Source of the DNA: Edolisoma coerulescens
Taxonomy: Eukaryota > Chordata > Aves > Passeriformes > Campephagidae
Reading direction: 5' to 3'
NCBI GenBank assembly: GCA_013397115.1
Contig: VWZW01001321.1
Location: 744,001 to 808,000 of the forward strand
DNA: 64,000 nucleotides
How positions within the stretch are numbered: position 1 is the first letter of the stretch; each line of letters opens with the position of its first letter. The notes under the pieces are model-generated. The model saw only the letters and a list, made by a program, of their open reading frames with translations, searched no databases and was not told the DNA's origin. Below are positions 1 through 12,857 of the stretch, one piece after another. The translations under genes were made by a program, and so were the position numbers.

Positions 1-3000
1 AAGGTAAAGATACACACTTGATAACCTTGCTGCAGTAAAATAAGACATTAAAAATTCTGGTAAAATATTGTACTTGATGGCTTTGTGTTTCCATACTTAT
101 TAAACTTTGCATTCAGAATTCCACTATCAGGTTCCTGCCCCGCCACTTCACCTGCCATACATCATCTGAAAGCTGAGAGACTTTTCTTGAGGATTTCAGG
201 AAAATGGATATCAGGGAACTCACAAATTGGCAGCCATGGATAAGGACCACTGCACTGTCCACAAATCCAGGAATACAGTGGTCACATAGAAGAATAAAGA
301 GAAAGTATTTTTTTAATTGAACACTGAAGGCATTAAAAATTTTGAAATGTTTTCTTTTTCATTATAAACCACCAGAAAAGCAATTAGAAATATTTTTGAT
401 GTAACATCTTTCGCCATAAATTTTTTATCATTCTCCTTCATTTGCAAAATCAAAATTGTTGAAAAATAAAGTGAAGGTTAGAGAATTGATAGAAGAGATA
501 AAAGAAGAAAATCAGGAAAATACCCTAAGAATAAAATGTTCAAATTTAAGAATTGATGCAGAAATTTCATGCTCTTTCAAACCTCACAGTTTAGCCATGT
601 CCTTTTATTTCCTTCTTCTGACCAATTCACAGCATCAATTCAGACCACAGGCTGAAAAAAAAGCCTACTCAGTAATAGAACAAAGATTTCAGAAACCCCA
701 CCTCTAAACCCAACTCAAGCACATATATCAGGCAAGAGTAAGAAGAATTTATTTTGTTATCTCCTCACTAACTAACTTATACCTCACTATACCACCTTTC
801 ACCTTATTGAAAAGTTCTTCGTGTCAGAGACACCATCAGTAATACATCAACATATTAAGACTTCACTGACTATGAGGCAAGAAGGTAAAATAAGGCTGCT
901 AGAAAAAACATAAAGCTGAAGGAACAGCCGTGGTATGTTATTAACTCCAGTCTTCATCTCTTCAGGCTACGATATGCTTAATTACCCCGATGTCAGGAAG
1001 CACTATTTTTCTCCTTTCCCATTGCATTTCAAATCTTCTAAGTCTGGTACACTTCATTATTTCCTTTAATTACAATTACAGTTTTTAAAAACCTTGTTTG
1101 TGTACCTTCCTGTTTGCTGGCTTTAATAGTTTGAGATTTTGTAAATTGGAGAGAAAGAGAGAAAGCATATAGGTAATATATATAAATATATATGTCTAAT
1201 GGAAGAGAAATCATTGTGATCACTTAAACAGGATTTAGTAAGACATGATTTAGATGGAGCAAATGATATGAGAATGCACTACTACATTCATTTTGAAGTA
1301 GCAGTTATCCAAACTCACTATGCCATAATAGGCAAGTCACATAGAATAAATTAACAAGCATCAAATACAGCTCTCCTCACATCAAAACCATTGGCTGAAT
1401 TAACATCAAGCTACTGCAGGAAGGACAAGAATCATCCAGCTGGCTCTTGAATTATACAGAGACACATTATCACCTCATTATGACTGTGAAGTAATAACTG
1501 AGAAGAGCTAATTTCGAGTGACAATACATAAATATTCAAATTTCATTTGTATGTCCCTAAAATAGTGATGAGTAAGAAGTAGGAGAGATTGGACTCTATT
1601 AAAAAAAAATTAAAAAGAAGAAAACTTACATTTACCTCTTGAAATTGTCTTGAAGTACATATCACATGTTCTGTAAAAACTCACCTTCATAGAGTAGTGT
1701 TTTAGCTAAAATTCTGTTAAGAGACAATAGGGAGAAACTATGTGTGAACATCTGCTCAAGCAAAACAAGCTTTGTTCTAATATTCTTTAGGGCTAAATTT
1801 ATTCACACAATATGAATCATGATTTTTGATCAGGAGACTCTTGTAAGAGAAATGTCAGAAATGTTTGTTCAGCCCTCAGTTTGCATTGGTATTTGTGTTT
1901 CTAGTCTTAATCTTTTCCAAATGTAATGAAACAGAGAGCAGAAATAACACAACATAAATTAAGTACCACACAGCATAAATAACAAATTACTATGTACACA
2001 TTTACAAAGTGATCTGTGTGAGAGGTACTAGATGAACGAATGCCAGGCTAAGCTCTACAGGCACAAACCATACCTTGAATCAAGATGGTAAACAACTGTA
2101 TCATCACAGCTTAATCACTAATTATTCATGACTGCAAAACGTGATTTTGTTTGTCAAGCTAACTGCTGTGAGTCATTTGCTTGCTCTGAGTGGAAGAACA
2201 TGATCAAGGCATTGATGCTTAACTTAAGCCAGTATTTTCTGAGGTCAGTGGAATTATTTCACCAAAAGATGTGGGGAGTTGGTCCATGTGACACTTTCTT
2301 ACCATGATTTCTAAATTTGTGTCCTCAAATTGAGTAAATTGATTGAATCTTTAGGACTTGCAGACAAGGCTATATGTTGTTTTTCTCATAGAAAGTCAAA
2401 CTTATCAAGAAAAAAAATCAAATCCATACAAAGGCCACGGATCAAGCTATAACCCAAAATGCAGAAATCTATAAAGTGATCTGTGTGCCTCTCCATTTGA
2501 AGGCAACAAAAAGTGGTGGTTCACTCTCCTGGCATTGTCTTGAGTCAGAGATGTACCTGAGCTCCGAATGCTCTGATATTCACCCAGGGCTTATCGCAAT
2601 AGGGTTCATTTCATGAAGGAAGAGGCCAAGCACAGAAAAGGATCAGCATTTGTGAGGTCTGTCTGACAAAATCTTCATATGCACTGGTGGAGCTCTGCAG
2701 ACCATGGTGGTGTACCAGAACTGGGCTGGTAAAAATGTGTCATGACTTTTTCATACAGCAAAGTATGTAGCACAGGGCAGCAGTGATGCAGCAGTGCCAA
2801 GTGTTCATCCCTGGCTTAGGGACACTGCAGAGTGGGCTAAGTGCTGTCACAATTAGCTATGCAGCCATCAGAATATGACTCCTGATGTCAGAAGATGTTG
2901 CCTTCCTATTTCTTATGGCAAAACGCCAAGAGAGCATGACATGGAAAACTGCAGCCCCTTCAGGGACTAGATCAAAATACACCCCCAATGTCCCAGCATG

Positions 3001-4327
3001 CCGTGAAGTTGGAAGGCAGTGATATTTCCTGTCAGGCCAAAAGTTTTTGTGACTCCAGTTGATGACGTAGTGCTTAGGCCAATTTCTGTGGGAAACTAAA
3101 ACATTTTGTTTTGACTTCCTCTCTCTCTGATGCACCTTTGGACATGAACAGTGGGTTTAGCACAAATCCTACTTACAGTAAATGCTGTAGATCAGAAGTA
3201 AAGTTACTGCATCTTCCAGTTTCTCTAGTACTCTGGAAACAGCCCAGCCTTTCATTCTCTAACTTATTTTTCAGTCACATGAGAGAAATAGAGCAGTTTA
3301 AGTGAGTGCTGAGGTGTTTTTACCCATGCTCCTCAAGGGAGTTGAAGAAGGGAGGCACTGAAACACACACAACAGTCTAGCTCTCATTCTGTTGAAATAC
3401 TGCAGGCTGTGTAAGTCTGTCTGAAGTGTCACGTCATTTCACTTGACTCATCAGATGACACTGTCAGTCTTTGGTAGAAACAAAGGGATTTAAAACACAG
3501 TATGTGTTAAGACCAAACAGGCCAGCTTCACAATTTAGATGAAGCCTAGTAGAGTCTGTCATTGGTAAAATGCATATATAACGATCAAAAATGGAAAAAA
3601 GTTTGATTTGAACTTCCGAATTGAAAATTAAAATTCTAGTCAATTCTTCATGTCAGGATTTTTTCCTTCACCAGAGTGCGATAAAAATACCTATTGAGAC
3701 ATAATACACACAAAAGCTCATCTGTTCATTGATTAGACCTTTCTTATGAATGGCAGAAAGTCATACTAATATTTATTTATGATAACTTTTATGAGAGCAG
3801 AACATTTTTTTTTCTCTGAAAAGACCTCTTGAAAATTGCACATGTAACTATCAAATTTCTCTTGACTTTTCAGCTTTTCCTTCTGCATTATGTCTTCCTG
3901 ACCTTATCAATTTTGTCTGCTTTTTAACTTCAAGCTTTCAATTTACAAAAGTGTATCATAACTATATAAAAATAATGGAAGTATTTTCTAGGAAATGCTT
4001 GTATGTTTCTCAAGATAATTCAAAGTCTATTTATGAATTGGAACAACTTCATGTTTTGGAGCTGATCTCTATACATATAAAGGCATTTGCATTCATTCAA
4101 AATACTGTGAGTGTATGTGAATCCCAGTATGTAAAACAGTCCAACTGAACAAAAACAATTCTGAAAGAAAATTGGAAATTCTCATTGGTTATTCTAAGAC
4201 TTGTATCTACCTGCACATATAATATATTTATATCCAATGCATTCCCTTTTAAAATAAGAGGCTCTTCTTTATTTCAGCTCATTTTTATTCCATATCAAAT
4301 ATAAATATTGATGGGTTTAATGATATT
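1..4327. other. gene-free AT-rich unique DNA
   Basis: No gene is supported here. The open frames are short (92 codons or fewer) and lack recognisable domains. A short TA-rich low-complexity tract lies near 1175-1195. The segment from about 2480 to 3130 is visibly richer in G+C than its surroundings and may be an old, unrecognised repeat or a regulatory patch. I could not match it to a family. Confidence 0.6.
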
Positions 4328-4970
4328 TGGATATGGTGCACATCAACAACTCACAGCCCAGAAGGCCAAATGTGCCTTGGGCCGCATCAAAAGCAGTGTG
4401 GCCAGAAGGTTGAGGGAGGTGATTCTCCCCCTTTGCTCTCATGAGACCCCATTCAGAGTGCTGCATCTAACACTGGGGTCCCCAGCATAAGAAAGATGTG
4501 AACCTGTTGGAATGAGTCCAGAGGAGGATCACTAAGTTAATCAGAGGGCTGGAGCACCTCTCCTATGAAGATAGGCTGAGACAGTTGAGGTTGTTCAGCC
4601 TAGAAAAGAGAAGGTTCTGGGCAGACCTTACAGCAGTCTTCCAGCACCAGAAGAGAGCCTACACGAAAGCTGGAGAGAGACTTTTTACAAGACCATGAAC
4701 AGGACAAGGGGGAATGGTTTCAAACTGAAGGAGAGCAGGTTTAGATTAGATATTAGGAAGAAATTCTTTATGAGGGTGGTGAGGCACTGGAACAGGGTGT
4801 CCAGAGACACAGGGGATGCCCCATCCCTGGAAGTGTTCTAGGTTGGCTGGGACTCTGAGAAACCTGGTCTAGTGGAAGGTGTTCCTGTCCATTGCAACAG
4901 GGATAGAGCTAGATGACCTTTAATGTCCCAAACTTTAAGCCCAAACCATTCTATGATTCTGTGATTCTAG
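4328..4970 (+). mobile_element. CR1 LINE, 3' end, 5'-truncated
   Basis: This is the 3' portion of a chicken-repeat-1 non-LTR retrotransposon. The first part reads as the decayed C-terminal end of the reverse-transcriptase ORF2: residues AQKAKCALGRIKSSVARRLR, then a REVILPL-like stretch, as in intact CR1 copies. The 3' untranslated part follows with the usual landmarks: a GGTTGTTCAGCCT-like segment, a GTGGTGAGGCACTGGAACAGG segment and a GATGACCTTTAATGTCCC segment. It ends in the short direct-repeat tail ATTCTATGATTCTGTGATTC, which CR1 uses instead of poly(A). It is truncated at the 5' end, as almost all CR1 copies are. It cannot code for protein. Confidence 0.93.
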
Positions 4971-7900
4971 GTAAATATTATGGTCATCTCCCAAAGAAAC
5001 ACACAAGGCAACTGCTCCCTTCCACTGCCCCCTGATGTCTCCTCATCAGTCTATTTTTCTTGGCTTTGACTATGAGAGGATTTGCTCGCAGGAAAGAGGC
5101 ACAAGGGTCCAGTGCAATCTAAACATGACTTTGGGTATATCCAACCTCCATTTCATCATCCGAAATACAGAGGTAACAGTTTCTACCAAGTTTTGTATGT
5201 AATGCATGCTTCACTAATGTCTTAAAGTTACTTTGAGTTCCACAGCTGGTAAATGATAAAATGAAAGTAAGTATAAATTTGTGACAGTAATTTTTGGAAT
5301 AATAGTCCCTCAAATCGCATGAAAGCTCTCAACTGATGCTTTAAATCAAAAAAGAAATGCATAGGTAGACACATTTTTCCTCAGTTTGAATTTCCTCCCA
5401 CATGTTCTTTCCTTTTAAAAGCACACTAGTTTGGTTTTTTTAACCCTATTGTGTGGAAGACATGAGATGTGCTGCTTCTATCTATAGCAGTGCTAAATTT
5501 TTTGAGGGCAATTGTATTGTAGTGCAGTTCTTTTACATGTACTTCATGGCTCGTGTTTGTAAAAAGAGGCAATATAAATCAAAATAACCTTTGAAATAGT
5601 CACCTATAGTTTCAGCCAATTAAGTTTTTTCTTTCTCATTTTTACATTTAAGGACAAGACATACATTTGAGAGACAGTATTTTTTGGCTAAACTAATTCT
5701 CTTTCTTTGCAAAGTTTATCTTGGAATTATCAACAAAATTCTAAAGAATTAAAAAATTGGCTTATTATTCTGAATACAAGTAGCAATTGAAATTAATATG
5801 CAATGAGTTTCAAACACTGCACATCCACAAAGGAATTTTAGAGTCTTCAGGAAATTTTCCTGACATACGCCAAACCAGTAGAGAAAAAGAGCAACAGAAC
5901 AGGTAGAGCAGATAAATTTCTACAGCTGGCAGCAGATGGATACCTAAGCCTTGCTACATGATCTGAGAAATAAGCACATGGAGGAGTGAGGTTATTTTTA
6001 TAAAAACAAAACAAAAGAGACAAACAAACAAAAAAAAAAGAGAACACATACAAAGCCACTAATGAAAGGAAGAAAAAACCCCAACACAACTCAAAACTCA
6101 ACCAAAATAAAAAAATCTCTACAGTATAACTGCTAAACGTCGCCATAAAACAAAGAAAGTTGAAGCCAAGAATGGCAAACAGATAGCCATTCCTCCCCCA
6201 GGGCACACCACGAGAGCACTGATCCAATAAGCATTTTTTCTTCTCTGACGAGTGTGTGGCTGTGTTTCCAAAGGGTATTTGTATGACTTTCATGGCTGTT
6301 CATGAGGACCCCAGTGTTTTTTTGCACTATGCACCAGGAAGAGGTACTTGGCGTACTGGTGTAAGCGGAGTTCTTGCCCTGGAGTCACAGTGCATGTATC
6401 CAGTGCCATAAGCACTCCCACATTCCTGAGTTCTCCATTTATACAAAACCCAAAGGAAAAAAAGTCCTGATTGGAAATGCTTTTGTGTTTTCATGCATAA
6501 TTGCTACACAAAAAGTTCACAGCTACTAGTCAAAACTGCGGTTTGTTAGGGGGCTTAGGTTTGGCCAAATGAAGAAAAATTTCCATGAAGTCTGCACAAG
6601 CCATATAATTCTAGGGGTTTTTCTGCCTAATTTCAATTCCTGCTCCAAAGAGTGGTCTTTTCAACTAGACCAAAAAAAAAAAAACCAGCAAAAACTTTAA
6701 AATGGAGATACACTTTTTCCATCTTCCTTCTGAAGAATATGGTTGAAATTACTGTCATCAGCACTACTTTACAATAATTACCAATTCATGATGAGACAGT
6801 CTTCTGGCATAGAATATTTCAGTACAAATGGTTCAATTTTAGAAAAGACCTATCCCATTGAAAACAGGATCTTTCTCAAGTAATGAGTGAGAAATGAGAC
6901 TAGGCAGTGCTAGCAGCCCTGCCAATAATATGATCAAGAATATTACAACTAAAAGAAGTCTAGAAAAGCAGACTTGCTTTACTGAGGTAATTAATTACAT
7001 AAATTCACAAATCTGTTGCTGTATTGCAATGGTGCGTTGTAACGTTTCTCAGAACTTGTAGTGGCTTCCTCCAACAAAAAGGGTTTAAAAAGAATTTGGG
7101 TTGAAATAGCTTTAAAATACTTACTCTTTTGAGGAAGGTGTTGGAACCAGGAAGAAAAGATCAACAAATTAGTCTACTGCTTTAATTTGAAGTACTTCCA
7201 TGTCTGTTCAGGTTTACTGCCTGACACAACTCAGACAATGTACTCCTTCCAACCAGGCTCTTTGTAGAAGCATTTCTAATAATACCATGATATTCATAAA
7301 GAAATATATGATTTTTTATTTTCACTATAAAAAGTAAGATTTAAACCGTAGGTATCAAGAATATGAGACAGAAACTTACTTCCAAAATAGGAACACCTTG
7401 ACAGAATTTTTTTTTACTACTTTAGTACACTTCCACATATTGAAGTGCTATCAGGAGGCTAATGGCATGAGGGATGGACACTTGATTTCCCTGGTCTGCT
7501 TTGCTACGAGAGCCCAGTCTAGAGCATGTAAAAATAATTTAAAAAATTAGAAAAACAGTCTTTTGCCACAGTAGTGCAGTAGTAGTAAAGAATATAAAGA
7601 ACTTAAGAGACATAACCCTGCGATTTAATAAAAGACTCTTTTGCACTCTTCAGTGTACTATAGTGGAATGTGGTCGGTCTTTCATCCACTCATGACCAGA
7701 GAAGTGGAGGCTATTTGCTAATTTGAATTATTCAGTGTGTCATAGGGAAATGCAATCATTACCTTCCCTCATCTCTTCCTGTGGCATACTCTTACCAGTC
7801 TCTTTGCCTCTGTTGTTTTATACAACAGTGTCCCAGTGATGCTTGTCTCAGCTTTTATGTAAAGCAGAAGCTGACTGAGAGTCCAAGACTCCTCATGGCT

Positions 7901-10108
7901 TTTTTCCTTCAGTGGCAGCCCTACATAATTTTGGCTGAAATCGGTGGAAAAACTCCCGCTTATTTCAACAGGATCAGGATTCATCCTGGTTGAAACATCA
8001 AAACTTACTTCAGAGCACAAAGCAGCTGAAGAGCTAGTGGCCGATGGTGGGGATGAGCCTGCCTAATCCAAGTTTGGTGCATTTATCAGGAATCTTGCAT
8101 AATGTAGGGGTTTCAGCATAATTTAAAGCGGAATTCATATGAAATACATTCAAGAAGCTTGCTATTGCTGTTATTTGTCATGCTAGTGGACATCTTGCTA
8201 TCTATGAAACATCTGTGCGTGACTTTTGCCCCAAAATGTTAACTTATTTATGAGGAAGCACATTTCATAAAACTTCTCAGTAGAGAATGCAAAATTAGGG
8301 CTGGGCTGCTTTTACTGTACAGCAAAGTCTTGAGTGCCTGTAGTTATTTAGCTATAAAAATGATATAGGTATAAATCTCACAGGATGAGGTCAGGCAGGA
8401 CTTCTTACATGCTTGCGAGTGAGCTATGAAGAAGGCTCATCTTTCAGGATGTGTTGTCTCATTTCTCTTTTCTGTACTATTTTAGTAGTCATCCTGCTTC
8501 TGGGAAATAGGAGAAAAAATCCATGAAGCTTTGGCAGCCCAGTGGATAAGAGGGAAACTGTTCAGCAGACTGTAAAAGGTTCTTCCTTTTTTGGGTAGGA
8601 AGAGTCCTTCCTTCCAGAGTCTGGCTAGAGAAGTCTCCTGCAGCAAAGGTCTCCAGTGTGGTGAGTGCTGTACACTTTAGAGACGTCCAGGGGAGCTTCC
8701 CACAAAAAAGACGGTTGACCAAAGAACTCAGATGAGAGCAAGGAGCCCCCTCTGAGCAGGCAAAGTGAGATCCCACTGATGCAGGACACATGGCTTGCAG
8801 CTGACCAAGCTGGCACAGGCAGTTTCTGAGGCTGCTCACTGCTGGAGATGGGCATGCAAGAAAGAGTAGTGGTGTGATCTTGGGGACTCTAACAGCTCCA
8901 GAGACATTTTTGAGGATTGGGTTCAATTCATTCTAAGCTAGTACAGTGGCATGGCATCTATGCTGCTTTTAAGAACAGAGTTTGAATCTGATACAGGGCA
9001 CGCCCTGTGTTTAAGTGTCCTTGGTGGCCAATATTTAAAACTAATAGTTCCTAGGCTCTATCTGAACTATTGAGCATAGAATTAGCATAACCAGGCATTC
9101 AGCCAATATTAAAATATATGAAAATTTCCATTGTGCCAATTTCCAGCTAAAGATTAGCAAGATTAGTAGTGAAATTTGCACTCCTCATTGTTATTTACTG
9201 GTGCCCGTGACTGTTAGGCAATGCAGTAACACATCTGCTGAAGAAATGGAAACATTCAAGTGCTATCAACTTTGTGAGCAATGCCATATGGGTTATATCT
9301 ACTCAACTGGCTTATATTCATCATTACTGTTAAGCATTTTACTCAGAACATTATATAAAGGTCAGTCAGACTAGCTGAATTTTAAAGGTAATAAGGAAAA
9401 CAACCTTGTATTAATAAATCATAATAATTCTGTGTGTGCAATCAGATACATTTTTTCTAGTTACCAATAACAGTGTTTTGTAAGTGCCAATAAAGACACT
9501 GACACCCCTCACTTCACGCAGAGGAAATGTAGAGGTTTCCAGCACCATAATGCTCCTGAGTGTATTATGAGATTGAGACTATTTGCGCCTGCAATTGGTT
9601 GCTCAGGCATTTGCCCAAAGGAAGTCACATTTCACTGATCTGCATGCTAAACAAAGCAGACATTATTCACACTTCTTCAAAGGAATAAACATAAAACTGA
9701 CTTCTGGAAAAAAAATTTCTTTGAGATGACTTGTGAATTCTGTTAGTAGCTTGTGGTATAGACACTGCTCATCATTCTGATAATCAGTTTTTACAGGACT
9801 TTCTGAATTAGGAAAAAAAGAGATAAACATGCAATTTAGTGAATGGTGGGAATTTAGTCAATAAACGTGGAAAAAAACCTGACTAGTTCATTTAAGATGT
9901 GCAGTGTCAGAATAAAAGCCCACAGGAAAGCCGTGAAACCTTACGTCTAAAAGACAGAAATAAATCACTTAAATGTATGTCACATTGCAGCAGAATGCAT
10001 AACCAAAATAATACATTATTTAGTGATTTTTAAGACTACATTTCTAAAAGGATAAAGACAAGGAGTATTTTGGGGGGTTTTTTTGTTTCTTTCTTTTTGG
10101 GTTGGAAG
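4971..10108. other. gene-free unique DNA with scattered low complexity
   Basis: I see no supported gene. The 148-codon minus-strand frame near 5847-6293 is a chance opening opposite an A-rich tract (about 6000-6110). The region 8490-8930 is richer in G+C and has a 145-codon minus-strand frame without any recognisable motif, so it is not called. The segment 9480-9650 retains CpG and balanced composition and may be a conserved non-coding element. Confidence 0.5.
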
Positions 10109-10216
10109 GTCTTGCAATTAGTACATGCAAACATGTTTTGTAACAACATGCAGAAAGAAATTACAGGTAAAATGAATTTAAGACAGCAACCTGGGTTGCA
10201 AAAGAGCTGTAGAAAG
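10109..10216 (+). other. weak candidate exon, 108 bp
   Basis: A T-rich tract (about 10078-10098) precedes an AG at 10107-10108. The following 108 bases (36 codons) are open in phase 0 and end at AAAG followed by GTAAGA, a strong donor. The acceptor is weakened by a purine stretch (GGGTTGGAAG) directly before the cut. No protein similarity is recognised. Such combinations arise by chance in long AT-rich DNA, so this is a low-confidence note only. Confidence 0.1.
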
Positions 10217-12749
10217 GTAAGACCTGTAATGAGGATAGGACCATTGAGATGAGAGTATTCATAGCTCAAGCAGACAGATGCACTCAGCCACTGAGCACTG
10301 AGAGGAAGTAAACAGGGTGAGAAATGGAAAGCCCAAAATTCTGTTTATTTACCTGAACATAGTCTTGGGAAAATTGATAAGAGAACCCATAAGGAGAGTC
10401 ATCTCAGTCTATAAACTGTAATGGATTCTCTGATGACAAGAACCAAATCTGCTGTTTTAAGATAAAAACATGAGCTTGGAAAATGCAGCAGGGGAACAGA
10501 GTTTGCAGTTCTCTGGAGCGTAGACATAAAGGTCTGGTTCATAACTCAAAACCTATGCACAATCTTCACACAAGCTCATTTATTTATGAAAATAATCACC
10601 ATGCAATAGATTCAAAGAGGCTTTCCTAAATACCACTTTTCACAGGCTTCACTTGGGTAAAGCCAGTGCCAAACACAGGATGTTTTGTTCATTTAACCTT
10701 TACAGCAGAAAATTTTAAGGCATTGTCCCCAATTTACATGTAATAGCAGAAACAGTCAGAATTTGACAGGAATTTCTAAAACCAACTGTAATATGTAACC
10801 CACATAGAGAACTAATATGAAGGACAAGTTTACAAAGTCTTGGAATCATTCTGCAGTCTTATTAAATCAGTACAATTGGGACATACGCAGCGTAGTCATC
10901 CTGTGTCTTGAGATCTCAGCTGATGGGTATAGACCCTGCAGAGTGCTCAGTGGACAGTGGAGAAAATTGCCTGCCATGTGTGTGAGAAATAACTTGAGGT
11001 TTTGAGACTTGGGGTTTATCTAGATTGAAAATTTAGGAGACAGGTATTAAAGGTAAGAAAGAAAAATGGAAAATTATTAATATAGCAGCTTTTAGATAGC
11101 TAAACAGACGCAACTATTTCTATAAAATAGCATAACTACAGATTAGAAGACATATTGTAAGACATATAATTACCATTCAGAGTAGAATAGCTATTTTAAA
11201 ATTAGGCATTTTACGTCAGATATAGTTAGTGTTTCTAGCACAATAAAACTGCTTTGAGAACTGTTTGCATCAGTAAAAAAATCACATAGAAAGAATCCAC
11301 ACATAAATAGGTTGAGCCCTAAAAAGCCCAGATTTGTTAGAAATCCCATTGTATTTTATTTATCCCATTTAAAATTCCAAATGCTTTTGTATTCCATTAA
11401 CATCCAATATTATTAAAAGTTTGCCTGAATAGTCTAGTCAGTAGACAAATTTTCTTAAGGTGGAAAAGACATATTTAGTTTGTTTTCTTCTGATATTCTC
11501 ATAAATTGACAATAATGGCCTTTCAACCTAATTATTTGAAGTGATTTTCTATGTTTCTATGTTTTCTTATCTGGGAAGTCCTTTACGTAGTTGCCCTCCA
11601 TGGATTCCACTAGAGTTTTTTATTTGGTGATAAGAAAAGCACTCTCTGCCAAATGTCGTATTTGCTGTAGATGTTACCATTTCTGTTGCTGAAGGATTTT
11701 TATTTTGTTGTACTCTAACTTAGTTGAGAATCCCCTCTGCCTTTGCATACCATCCATAGGATAAGGCTGACAGACAACCAGGTCTTCAAAGGGATCTAGA
11801 AACCTTAGTGAGATTAAAACATACAGGATCATCTTGGACAGAACAGCACTTCATTGACCAGTCCTATCTCCATTTCTACTGTATTCAGCTATTTTTGTAT
11901 CTCCATGGCACCTCTTCATGTGCTCTGTTTCTGAGCATTTCAATAGAACTTGTCCTTTCCTGTGTCCTGGCTTCATTTTAGCCTCAACTGCTGCTCCAGT
12001 TTCAGCATCCATTTATGAGTTTGTAATTACCAACAGGATCCAAACCCCTCACTGTCCTTTCTACAAGCTCTCATTTTGCCTTTACCAAGCCCAGAAGCTT
12101 TCTTCTTGTTCAAAACCAGTTTCTTTATTGAGGATAAATGCCTTCTCTTCCTCTTCATTTTCAGTTGCACAGATAAATTTTGGATTAGTAATCTAAGTGA
12201 ATAAACAGGCAAAAATTCACAACAAAAGTTTGTGATTTTGGTATCCTTTTAGCATTTCTTTTTTTAGTATCTACAGTTGTGAAAACCTAACAATTGTAGG
12301 AAATTCATAACCTCACCCCCTTTCCCCCTTTTTTTTAATCTCCCTCACTGAAAGAAGACAATAAGTTCTATAGGTTTTCTGGTGCACTCTGGTATAGTGC
12401 TAGCAGAAGCAAATAGGGAAGAATGATGTTTAGAGCTTTCAGAGCAGGAACAGCTCTTTGGAAATTCTAACTGGACATAGGAATGAAAAAGATTTCTTCA
12501 CCAAAAATAATAATGTAGCTAAATAGAGCAGTTAAGGTGGGGGAGCTGTTATCACCAGCTCCACTGTCAGAAAACTTGGAAGAGCTGTTGCATAATTGTT
12601 TCTGAGATCACAGCATTGAAAACATGTGACAAACCATGTTAAATACCCATTACTGCTCACTCAGCATCATAGATCTGAGATTAGTAAAAAATACCAGATA
12701 GATTAGTAAAAAATACTTAATTTATGTGATCATTATGTCCCTCACTCAG
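10217..12749. other. gene-free unique DNA
   Basis: No gene or recognised repeat. The stretch around 10690-10760 has faint resemblance to the MIR core but too little to call. A 16-bp direct repeat (GATTAGTAAAAAATAC) occurs at 12679-12694 and again at 12701-12716, with a 22-bp period. Confidence 0.5.
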
Positions 12750-12857
12750 AAATCTATCTGTATCTACTGTTGAAATGAGAGACCTTAACACCAGCCCCAG
12801 AATAGTTTCTGCATTTCAGAGCACCAGCAGAGAAGCACAGCTGAGTACCTCACCTAG
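12750..12857 (+). other. candidate internal exon, 108 bp
   Basis: An acceptor-like CCCTCACTCAG ends at 12749. A donor that fits the vertebrate consensus very well, CTAG followed by GTAAGTAT, begins at 12858. The enclosed 108 bp is a multiple of three and open in one frame only, in phase 2-2 (one base, 35 codons, two bases). It gives a serine/threonine-rich peptide beginning NLSVSTVEM and ending QLSTSP. The polypyrimidine tract is only moderate and I recognise no protein family. A chance origin is quite possible. It would need RNA or cross-species evidence. Confidence 0.2.

Noticed and set aside
5847..6293. 148-codon minus-strand open frame, the longest in the window
   Set aside because: It lies opposite an A-rich low-complexity tract (hence F/L-rich), has no domain and no exon-like boundaries.
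8489..8926. 145-codon minus-strand open frame
   Set aside because: A second overlapping frame is also open, composition is simply G+C-richer, and no motif is recognised.
10690..10760. Faint MIR-like segment (GTCCCCAATTTACATGTAATAG)
   Set aside because: Only one short segment matches and the flanking MIR landmarks are absent.
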